47,500 bases of DNA from Cristatella mucedo (Eukaryota; Bryozoa; Phylactolaemata; Cristatellidae), in assembly GCA_009760855.2 (NCBI GenBank), contig WPIO01000037.1, forward strand, positions 387,501-435,000, in the 5' to 3' direction. The notes under the pieces are model-generated. The model was not told the DNA's origin, did not search any database, and was given only the letters and a program-made list of their open reading frames with translations. Every line of letters begins with the position of its first letter. The first letter of the stretch is position 1. Position numbers and translations under genes: made by a program. Of the stretch, positions 1 to 28,804 are shown piece after piece.

Positions 1-1130
1 AAATAATTCAAGACTGTACTACCGCATAGTTTATATGTACATTTCGATATAGATTGATCGATAAATACTGTAGAGATAGATCTCGATTCCGCTTTTTTCT
101 CCTGCCAAGACTGTTTGACATCAATGCGTGTTGACTTTAGCACTTCATCTTATATTTGATCATAATGTGTTAAACCTTGCATAAACCTCACTTTCCTAGT
201 CGATTTGATATGTGTCTTCATAAGTTTGGGATTCAGTCACATTAGCAAGCCTCGGAATTAATATGATGATAATAATTATTAGTAAAGTGTGAAGATCAGT
301 ACTGACTTTGTCCAATATGGTCCTCATTTTATGGAACTCATCCAAGCGAAGCAGTGTAGGAAACAGCAGTCGCTAAAGTGACTGGAGGATAGAAATCATC
401 GGGACCTGCTTTTTTGCTTTCGCGAGTGGAGAGCACCAACAATAAATAATGTGAGAAAACCGGCATTATTGTCATCTCACCAGATCCAGCAAGTGCATCG
501 AAACAGTCTCTTTTCAACGGACCTTTGACGTCAAATCAAATCGTGTGTCTACTGCAGGCTTGCCGTTCGGGTCACTGGCCAATATTAGTGACGGCAACGG
601 GCACATGGCCTCGAAAGCAACCAACGAACAACCATCCGAGATTCAATCCGAGACAAGCCAGTCCATTGCCGGAGCAGAATGATCCCTCTCTAGTGTGAAC
701 CGCGAGTGGTGCAGTACTGCATTTACACAAGCACACACACGAACATGCACGCATACACACACACTCATGCACACACAAGTGCTTGCATTCACATACATAG
801 TCACGTACGCATGCGTGCACAATCATGGATTCCATAAAAGCAGCATGCACGCATACACACTCACATGCCAGACATAAATAAAGCCAAGGCTGTGCATATA
901 GACATATGACGTACAAATACATAGACACGTATATAATAGAGCAAATACAGCAGCAAAGACGGCGGCAGCGTCGTTAGGTCTAGCAGGCAGCTACCCTCTC
1001 GGTCAGGTTTGCACGGTTCATGTGAACGAACGAGGTCAGCGCCGTGACACTCGGCTGGAGGGCAGACGCGATACCGCAGCCATTATGAGTCAGCTCTCGT
1101 GCCCTCTCGTCCCCTCCCCACTGCCCTTAC
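1..1130. other. Intron or downstream sequence of the coiled-coil gene
   Basis: AT-rich to 600, then a degenerate CA/CATG-rich patch at 720-870. No exon with proper splice sites and coiled-coil coding was found, so the next exon should lie to the left of the window. Confidence 0.6.
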
Positions 1131-18479
<17,349 letters not shown>

Positions 18480-18710
18480 TTTTAATGCGGATCTTCTTTA
18501 CAATATATTTCCCATGGCTCCAGTTTAGATTCAGTCGGCTTTCCCGGGCTAACGAGCGGTAGGGTGTAGCCCAACGCTCAGCATCCCGGGAGACTGCCGC
18601 GGTCCGCCGCCGGCAGCGCCGCCAATCGAAATATCCGCCATTTTTGACGCCACCGGATGTAACCGTATCGTTGGCCGCCGTAAGCTCTTGCCAACACTGC
18701 TGACGTAATT
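18480..18710. promoter_or_regulatory. Bidirectional promoter between the coiled-coil gene and DNAJC7
   Basis: The two divergent start codons lie 231 bp apart, so the interval must hold both promoters and both 5' UTRs. It is GC- and CpG-rich in the middle. Visible motif-like sites are a CCAAT box (18622-18626), a YY1-like ATGGCGG on the minus strand (within 18635-18645), an ETS-like ACCGGATGT (18652-18660) and a CRE/ATF-like TGACGTAA (18701-18708), which lies just upstream of the DNAJC7 ATG. I see no TATA box at a sensible distance on the DNAJC7 side. The arrangement is seen in sequence; promoter activity is inferred. Confidence 0.75.
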
Positions 18711-18775
18711 ATGGGTACCGAGATCGCTGAGCGGGGACCCACCGCAGTGCAAGTATCGCCGAAAGACACAAACTC
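18711..18775 (+). CDS. DNAJC7: DNAJC7 exon 1 (start codon)
   Basis: The exon encodes 21 codons, [20 protein letters not shown] plus N, and two bases (TC) before a perfect gtaagt donor. The phase matches exon 2, whose first base completes a Ser codon. The N-terminus is variable in the family, so the start rests on phase, donor quality and the promoter position. Confidence 0.8.
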
Positions 18776-21700
18776 GTAAGTCCGATTGCCACCTATCGCC
18801 GCCGATCTTCAGTTTTCGTGTTTAGGGCGTGTTATTCGCTTCGGCTGAGCTTTGTACTCGCTTCGTATCTGCTCAGAGAAGTCGTAGACGCCCGTAGAAT
18901 GTGCTAGAACCTGGGGCTTCCGCATGGCGGGAAGTGGCCGCATCGTGGCGTTAGAATGCGCAGGGCCTGATATTTGTTAGTTTTTTTCGATGCTGAACAT
19001 CTGTAGGATGCGATTAGCAGCGACATCGAACTGCCTGGTGGCAAAAGGCGAGGTGAACTGCTGAAGCTGCGGCACCGCACCGCGGCGGCCTGATATGCGC
19101 AAAATCCTTTACCCACCAGCATTGCCGATGGCCTGGGCCACCCGTTAAGCTTCCGTCTATCACTCCGAAACAGTTTAGGTTGCTGGTTGGTTTAAAAGCC
19201 TCATTAATATAGCTGGCAGAAGATGGCTGGGGAAGTGCGAACACCGAACCGCTTGTCCAAGACCCGGGGCCCATTAAGCAGCAGCCTGCCATTGATATGT
19301 GGGCTCGAGCTCTTAGCATGACTTTTAGATTATCTTTATTATTGCATTCAGCATTTCATCGATAAGAGTTTTTCTTGGTTGCTGGTTTGCTGACGAGTAT
19401 TTTACGGGTAAGATATTTCAGTATCCACATTGCTTGTTGCTATGGAAGGAAGACGTGCCATTCGCGTCAGTTTGACCGCCGGTGGCCCGGCACTTTCAGA
19501 CCAATTTCTTGGAACATGAAAGACGCCCTTTTTTGTCGTGCTTCCTTTCCTTTCCCTTCGTTTTTGGTAGTACGTGCCATTGCGTACATTATGCTGTGTG
19601 CGCGCGGCAATCTGTCGGACATGGGTAAGTAAGCAGAGCCATGCGGACCTACTGATTTCTGATCACCCTCACTTGACAGGCGATTGATCTGACATCGTAT
19701 CTTCTCCTACGTTTTTTTTTAGTCGACTTAACGTTAGACCACGTCAGATTCCCAGCCGATCGCGTGTTCTTTCACGCATTAAACTTTTATTTTATTGGGC
19801 ACGACTTCTGCCGGTCTCGTTAGTCTAGCGTGTCGCACCTTGACACTCGGTGGCCGCTGCACAGTCGAAAGTCGGCTCGGGGCCGATCTTTCAATATGAA
19901 TACTGGCTCTGCTCGGCAAAGCTCTGGGCATGTGAGAGATGCTGTCAGCCGAGGCAGCTGTGCATCTAAAGAAAAAGCCTTCACCATCACGTGACTGTTT
20001 AGCCTTCACCTGACGGTCGTTGTTTCGCTCCTATGTACGGACAAATGCCTACTTAACGGGAGGGCGAGAGCAGCAGATCAGTGCGTAAGAATTACTGCAG
20101 GTGCACCAATCGATGGAGCAGTAAGCGCTGCTACTTTTTCAATGAGCTCGGGCACTATTAGAATCCTCTAGTCGACTGTCAATGCTGGAGGGAAAGTAAT
20201 CTGATGCTTTACTGCAGTCATACTGCGGCCAATGTATCTGATGCCTGACAGCAGGCGCGGTTTCATTTCGGCTGTTTCGTTAAAGCCTGCTGGTGCCGTG
20301 TGACAATCTACTTCCGACCTGCAGCCCTAGCTCCTCCCCTGCAGGTCGGAAGCAGTGGAAGGCTCATTTATCGGCTCATTTCTGAGCTGCTCCATTTTTC
20401 CTCCGTTGAATGGATTGCTAGCATATGGCCGACTGTTTGCAAGTGTCGGATGCAAGGGTTTCCACGTCTCGACTTGAATGCACATTTGCACAGCATCACC
20501 GAAGCCCCTTCCCATCAGCCCAACCCCCCCCCCAGCACGTTACAAAGTTCTCATCTGCACCGGTCTCAGGATGATCGTATATTTTTTGCTCCTGGCAGAA
20601 TAACTGGCTTCTGACATTTGCCGGCTCCAATCTGGTCTCCTTTTTTTTGTGCGAGCTGCCCTACCTCAGCTCAGCCACTTGTCCTTTATAGATTAGCTCG
20701 GCTCGGCAGGAACCGTTAGATATATAGCGGCTGCTAGCAAGTCATTGGAGACCGAGCCATGGTCCGGTCGTTCACTGGCGACTTTGACCCGTGCCCAGCA
20801 TCGAGCCAGGCATCGGTCGCCACCACGCTTGGTGTGTCAGGGGGGAGGGGCATGGAACAGGAAATGCCGTACCGGCTGCTGAACGAGGGTCGTCCTGGTT
20901 TGTGTCGGTTGCACTAGAGCACCCGAGACTGGTGCCACACCTAAAAGCGTGCATTCACGCCAGCAGCGCTTCCTATTTGTTACTGTTTAGGTCACCGTTC
21001 GTGGAAGCCGAGAACTGCAAGGCTCACGGCAACGAATGCTACAAGCACCGGAAGTATCCGGAGGCGTTGGCTATGTACAACCAGGCCATTAACCTGGTGC
21101 CGAATAATGCTTCCTACTACGGCAATCGTGCGGCTACCTACATGATGCTCGACCGCTTCCACGAGGCTCTGCAGGATGCTCGGCAGTCCGTTCACCTGGA
21201 CTCGACGTTTGTTAGGGTACGCTCGCCTTGCCTAGGGTGGCTTGCAGTGGTGTGCGGCTGTGCCGAGCAGTTTGGTTCGTGAGCGCGTGCCGTGAAAAAG
21301 AATGAATTCGAAATAGCCCTTGAAGCAGTAAGTTTTACCAAGTTTATGTAAGTAGGAAAACCTCTGCCCAAATGTCTGCTGCTCTTGGCTGCTTGCTGCT
21401 ATTCCACTTCTCCACTTGTCAGCGCTCAACTTTCCTCTGGAATCCTATCCCTCGATTCCATGCAGCATCTCGATGTCTACATTCAACGAGGTCACTAGTG
21501 ACCTCGTCCTGGAGTTCTATCCCAATCAAAGAAGACAACTAGTCCTCTTTACCCTATTCCCTCTGTCCTGCTTCTACGATGTCCTCCTACAAAGTTCTTG
21601 CCCTGAACCACATGGCCCGCCACGGCTTGGCTCTTTCGTACCTAGCTGAACTGCTGCACCAGTTTAAGCTTCTTCGCACCCTCAGATAATGTATGGACAA

Positions 21701-24700
21701 TTAATTAGCTGTTCCATTCCTCCGCTTAAAGACCGTTGGCGACAGACGCTTTAGCTCTGCAGGTCCTAGGTTGTGGAACTTGCTTTCACAACTCGTACAC
21801 AACCGAAACTACTCTCCTGCTGCCGACTATAGCTCATCCTTTCCAGAGGTCGTGAGCTGCTACTTCAACGCTACTCACTACCTCAACTGCTCTCCCGACT
21901 GCTTCCCACTTTTTATTTGTTGTGTGACGAAGTCTGTTGGCTACCGAAAGCTGCTTAGGCTGTGAGTGCGGGGTGCAAAACTCCTGCGTAACACCCACGT
22001 AATATTGATGGCTTTGTGGAGTTACTGACGGAGAGACATTACATTACATTACAATGCATTGATCCGCTGCTTCCATGCATAGCTAACATCATAAATATGT
22101 AATTAGCCTCAGGTCATGTCCCAGCACCGTTCAAAAAGGCTGTAGTCAGGCCACTTCTCAAGAAAGCAACACTAGACCAAGAGAACTTGAGCAACTTTTG
22201 CCCAGCCTCCTTTCTACTGTTTCTATCAAAAACACTGGAACGAGTCGTGGCAGACCAGCTGAACTCGTATATTGAAACTTCAAACCTTGCTAGTAAATTT
22301 CAGTCTGGTTTTAGAGCTAATCACATCGCTCTACAGAGTCAGAATTGCTTCGGGTGTATAGTGACCTACATAGGAATGCAGACTTAGGTAGAGTATCCTT
22401 GCTTGTTTTACTCCATCTTTCGGTAGCTTTTGATACTATCGATCATCAAGTCCTTCATGTCCAAGTCATTCATGTTCAAGTCATTCAGTCCTTCATGAGC
22501 ATCTTGAATCTCGCCTGGGCATCACTGGCACTGCATTGCAATGGTTTAGGTCCTATCTCAGTGGGATACTCTAGGGTATTGTTGTGAATGGACACAAATC
22601 ATCCCAGGAACTTCTGGAATATGGGGTACCTCAGGGCTCTGAGCTTGGTTTCGTTTTTTTCACGGTTTATACTCTCCCTCTTGCCGATGTGATTGCCAGG
22701 CACAATCTAGGCTTAATGACATCGACACACGGATGGCAGCAAACTTTCTTAAATTGAATGATAAAACCAACTTATTAGTTATGGGCTAGCCAAGTATGAT
22801 TCAGAAATTGCAAACGTTAGCACTCAAAATCGGCCTTGCTAGCATATCTCCTGTTGAATCTGCACGAGATCTAGTTGTCATGTTCCAAAGTGACTACCAC
22901 ATCAGCTCCACAGTCAAGCTTGCCTACTTTCAGCTAGATAACATTGCTAAAATGTGTGCTTGTTTAGACAGGGATACCACATCTAAGTTGGTCCATGCAT
23001 TTGTGACATCCCATCTTGACTTCTGTAACTCACTGCTTACTGGTCTACCGGCCTGTGCAATCAGGCGCTTGCAGCTGGTGCAAAACTCTGCAGCTAGGCT
23101 TGTCTGTCATGAGCGTTGTTGCCACATCACACCAGTTGCCACATCACACCATTTCTCTCAACGAATCGACTTCAATCTTTGGCTTCCGCCTATCCATCAG
23201 ATCTACTCCCACCAGGACAAGCATCGTAACACTTGCTTTTCGGAATCTGTTTATCTATACCTCTTGCAAACCTCAATCCTTTGTAGACTGTGCCTTTAGA
23301 TCGTATGCTCCCAAAGCCTGGAACTTACTCCCGACTTAAGTCACGACATCTCCTGACTTGACCAAATTTTAAAAGAAACTAAAAATGCATCTGTTTATCA
23401 CAGCATTTAGTGGGTCCCTGTGATTCGACCTTTATATGCTTATCCGTGCTGACACTGCATGTTGCCACTAACCATACTTGCATGCTGACCCTGTGCATGT
23501 CGCCCCTAACCTTGTTGAATTCTTGTTTATTGAGCATGCTACCACTAACCATTCGATCGTGCTTCCTTTGCAGTAAATGAAAAGGCCTAGAAAGAGATCG
23601 AGTTCTCTGAGTGTGCTATATCAAATATATTATTATGAATCTTACTGCTTATAGCTTAATCGCTGCAGTGCCTCGCCGGCTTGGGGATCTTGGGCCTATT
23701 GCAAAACAAACAAACAAACAAAAAACATTTGGGATGCTTCGGTGCATGCAGACATCGTATGTGCTGAATTGGATGCTGCGTTAGTGCATGCCGAGACTCG
23801 ATAGTAGTACTGACAAAGATGTCTGGTCAAGTTGATCCGAAGCTTCTGTGTGCCTTGTCGGTCTGCTTTTCTGTTGTTCATCGTTGCTAAACCTCCTTAC
23901 CGGGTTACTGTCGATGCACAGTCGCCCGCACAGATGCCACAGGTGGACTTGCTCATCTGAATGTTAAGGCCAGCAAGGGGGCGGGAGAAGGAAATAGGTG
24001 AGTGGGATGAGGACTGGTGGCAACGGTTGTCGGGATGAGCTAGGTTTGCATTCATGAGCTTCGGCTGCTGTGTTTAGCGGCTAAAGAACCTCGATTTCAT
24101 ACTATTGCTTGCTGACCAATGAGCTTGTGGGCAGATCTAGGGCTATCTGTGTTTTTTCTAACATGGCTTCACAAGAAATTCTGTTACTGTGGCCTGCTGT
24201 TATGTAACTTAATTTTGCTAATAATTAAGCTTAATATATGTTATATGTTGAATTTTGTGTTAGGGCTAATAGAACTAAATCGCTGTCAAGGCACTTTGCA
24301 TATGCTGTAGACTAATGCACGATTTCAGCATGCATTGGTATCAAAACCAGCCAAAATTCTCAGCAGAACTAGCAGAGAGACTACTAGAGTCAGCTTTCTT
24401 GAGAAGCTTGGTATACATTTGCAGTATTGTTGACTTTGTGGTCATTTGCTCTCAAACCTGGCTCGGACTTGCAAGGTTTGAAGTTTTATATAGGATTTTT
24501 GCTGCTTTGCCATGACTCGTGGTGTCTTAAATAGGAGCAGGTGTCTTAAATATGAGCTGCAATTGAGATCTTGAGTGCCTTCTTAATAAGTGGCCTGAAC
24601 ATGGATGCAAAGACAAAACCTTGGGGCAGACATATTTATAATGTTAGTTATGCAGGACAGCAGCAAATCTGTGCATCTCAGGAGGTGAACAATAGGTATT

Positions 24701-27700
24701 AGGTGTAGAGGGTGAGTACGCTTCTTTAAAAAGAAATCAGTTGTACATATTCTAAGAGCTTAACCTCTATCCAGATGCTGTATATATGCCAAAGAGCTCG
24801 AGCTTACGAACCTGGTCGTTAAAGGCAAGTACTTTACCCTAGGGTCAAACCACTCTTGATCTTGCTGGCATAGAAGCTATGAAAACGATCTGCCAGATTG
24901 CTTGTTACTGTGCTGATCTGGAACAGGTTGAGGATAGTTGATCATCGGCTGTCTTATAGAACGGAGATCTGCGCTTAGCTAGGATAGATTGATGCGACCA
25001 ACAATAGTGCTTGTATGCCAATCGATGAATAGTCAGTCCTGATGTTTTTGTGTATTGTTTCATGTTGTGCTTAGTGCTAGCAAATTTAGTATCTACGCTA
25101 GCCCTTGGGCCGCCTTAGTGTGGTCGTTTTGTAATACTGGGCGATTCTAACTTTCATTTCGATAACGAATCTGACCGTTCCCCTTCGTGTGCCGAATTTG
25201 TACATTGATTTGTTTTCTCTCAATGCTCATACTCTCCGCGTAGGTCTCACTCTCGATCAATTATTCTCACGCAAATAGACGGTGTCAGCTCCTATTACAA
25301 GATCCTGCTCATTAGACCAAATGTGCAGGATCTCATTCAGTGTGCAGTTTGCATCCTCTTTGATATCCAGAATAATTTTGGAATCGTAAAACTTCAAGAC
25401 CCTGGACATCGGTGCTCGTTGCATGAAAATATCTTTCTTGCTCTTGCTGTTTAATCCTGCGTCTGCTTGTCCTCGCTGGTGGATTACTACAGCACGATGC
25501 TTCCTTACGTGTGAGCTCGGTTTGTTCCTGCGACTAAGCAGGAGCCTTCGCCCAGATGGCCCACGGTTTACTGAAGTTGTTTTACTAGGTAGGACATCTT
25601 AGCTTGCTGTGCGCCAGTCGCCTTCTTAGCTTGCTGTGCGCCAGTCGCCTTGAGGCCATTTGAAACAGGGGAAGATGTTTTGGTAGCAGGAACTGGGGCA
25701 GGAAAGCATTCTGCTGGCAAATAATTACTTAAGATAAGATTCATTAGTATAGTGCCCTAAGAGAACTTAATCTCTATTCAGGCACTTCACATGTGCCGCG
25801 GATATCGAGCCCACAACCTTGGCCAGACCTTGGTCAGAGCAATCGCCCTAACCAGTGGGCCAAATTGATGAAACCTCCCCTCGAAACTGTTACTCTCTTT
25901 GTCTTAGCAGAAGGCCACGGGGCTTGCAATTGCACAGCATTAATCTTCTTTCCCCTAATTGCCTCATTCATTGACACTTGCAGGTTTGCTTAGTCCCTTT
26001 GTCCCAATGTCCTCTAATTTGGATCAGTCGGTCTAGCAACTCCAGATACTAATTCCTTGATCTTGTCTAGCTATCCCATGTGCGTGCGCTGACATTAGGA
26101 GCTCGGTTAAGACCGGCTGCTATAGCTGTAAGTCAGTTTTTTCTCTCGAAGTTGTGATTTCATGGAGTAGGCTGCCTCGTTGGCCAGTAGTCCTTTTGCC
26201 CAAGAAAGGTATGTGCTAACACAGTGACCGTTGTTTCATAGTTGTCTGTCGTTTCTGTTGAAAAATATGCCATCCACGACTCTTGCTATCGATGATTCTA
26301 TCCATGCATGGGATGTAAAAAAAACTCTGTGTGTGTGCAAAATTCTTATCAGCAGGCTGCTGCTGCCTCCACCACCACGACGAGCATGCAGGCTGTAGCT
26401 GGGGCACTGATGTAGAGTAGGTCGAGCAAGCCCTCTCTCCCAGCGCCGGTAGCCCCACGCTGAGTGACTCCAATGCAGCGCAGTGTGGCAAACGTCCGAC
26501 GAGCTGCTGGCCTGATGTCCCTGCCGTTACCCTCTCAGGGCTATCAGAGGGAAGCCAAGTGCCTGCTGTCCATCGGAGACTCGTACGCAGCGCTGCAGAG
26601 CTATCGGAAGGTGCTGGAACTCGAGCCTTTCAACGAGGCGATACAGGCAGAGGTGAGGCCTCGGTCCCACTCGCTCCTGAGAGATTGGTTGGCCCTTGCA
26701 CGCGCACACGCATGCACAGTTACAAGCTATGCAGCACGAGATCTCGATGGTGACTGGCCGAAGCAGGCCGTCAGCCTCATATCACCTCTGAACGACTTGC
26801 TGCCTCGAGCGCTTTCAGCACGGCATCCTTTCCCCTCGGCGTCCATTAAGTTTTTTGCTCTATAGACACTGTGCTGCTATTTGCGCGCACATGCCAAGCT
26901 AGCCGTGTTATTCACCAGATGCAAGCAGCACAAAGAGTGCACATCTTGGAGACAGAGGCCCGGCAGGACTACGAGAGAGGCGACTTCCGTAGGGTTAGTG
27001 TGCTCGCGTTTCTGCGAGCAGCTGGCGCCCAGGCATGGCCTCGCTCTTTATCATCTGCCATGCTGCAACTAGCTGGTGCCACCTGCTGGCCTCTTCTATT
27101 CTCCTCCTCCTCCTCCTCCTCCTCCTCCTCCTCCTCCTCCTCCTCCTCCTCCTCCTCCTCCTCCTCCTCCTCCTCCTCCTCCTCGCTTGTACGCAGTGCT
27201 TCAGCAATGGCAGCCACTCCGCAGCTATGCACTTTTTCCACTAGGCCGTCTACTGCATGAACCAGTGCCTTGAGCGAGTACCGATGGCCACCAAATACAA
27301 ACTGTACAAAGCCGAATGCCTCGCCTTCATCGGCCAATACCAAGAAGCTCAGGAAATCGCCAAGTAGGTTCCTTGCTCTGCCACTGCCGTCACTGCTGAC
27401 TCTGTGATGAGGCCGCAGCCCAGGGCTGTGTCTGGCCGTTGCCCTCGACAAGCACCCTTCTTGCTTCGTTGTGGAGGTGAAGGACCCTGCCATGTGGGGT
27501 CATGGACAGGTGGTTCCCTCTCTAACCTGGGAGATCGACTCGAGGTCACGTATGTGCAAGCGCTTAAAAAACCGCTGCAGCTCTGTCGTCACCATTGATA
27601 ACACCAACGTCGACGCTCTGTTTGTGCGGGGACTCTGCATGTACTACGAAGACCACGTGGAGAAAGCGCAGCAACACTTCCGAGAGGTGCTGCGGCTCTG

Positions 27701-28729
27701 CCCCGACCACATGAAGGCGAAGGATGCCTTCAGGGTACGCTGCTGATGCCACCGGGCGCAAATTGCCGCGCGGCTGCTTCGGCCATCGTGCGAGGTGTCG
27801 CTTGCTTGCTTTCGGTCGGTCCGTCGAAGAGTTTTCGTGCGCCCGTTGGTTCCAGAAAACGAAGCAGTTGAGCTCGAAGAAGGAGGATGGCAACGCTGCG
27901 TTCAAGGCGGGTAGATTCGAGGAGGCCTACACTATATACACCGAAGCGCTCGCCATTGACCAGTTGAATAGGGCGGTCAATGCCAAGCTGTTCTGCAATA
28001 GGGCCTTGGCCTGCACAAAAGTGAGCCATGCTCGAGTGCCTGCACTGGCCGCGTCTCCTCCTCTACCGATCGGCAAGCACTCCTCGTGCAATCGTCTGCG
28101 TAGGCGCATGCTCAATCTGAGTCATGATGTCCCATCGTGGCTTAATCCTGGCTGCGCCTTAGCTGGTAACTTTTGGCTGTGGCTTTGCTGCCTGTTGACT
28201 GTTGGTTTTCTGCCGTCATCGTGTAGTTGAACAAATTGCCCGAGTGCTTGGAAGACTGCACGAGAGCGCTCGATGCTGACCCGAACTACGTGAAAGCCTA
28301 CTTGCGACGAGCGAAATGGTAGGCAGGCTGCTACTATTGTGTCTCCGTGGGCTCGCCATCTGCACGCTCGGTGCCTGATCGGAGCCCTGGTTTTGCGCTC
28401 GAAGGCCATGTGGTTACCTGCTGTCTCTCTCTCTTTGCCAGCTGTATGGACATGGGCAAGTACGAAGAAGCCGTGCGCGATTACGAGACTGCTTATAACA
28501 AGGAGGGCGCCAGAGGTGAGCCGTGCACGCAGCCTGTCTCCCGCTGTCTGCTCAACCCATCCTCTGTGGATGCCATACCACATGTCTCTCAGACCATTTT
28601 ACTTAGTCGAGCTTAAACATATGCTGCTATGTCTAGCTGTCTAGCATAACTAGCTATGTGTCTAGCTTATCTGTCTGCCTGCCTGTTCCCCTCTTCACAT
28701 CGCACTCTCTTTCCTGCTCTCTCTCTCTT

Positions 28730-28804
<75 letters not shown>

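Noticed and set aside
19375-19632. Possible alternative DNAJC7 first exon ending at an ATGG|gtaagt
   Set aside because: The donor is excellent, but its phase does not fit exon 2, whereas 18711-18775 fits exactly.
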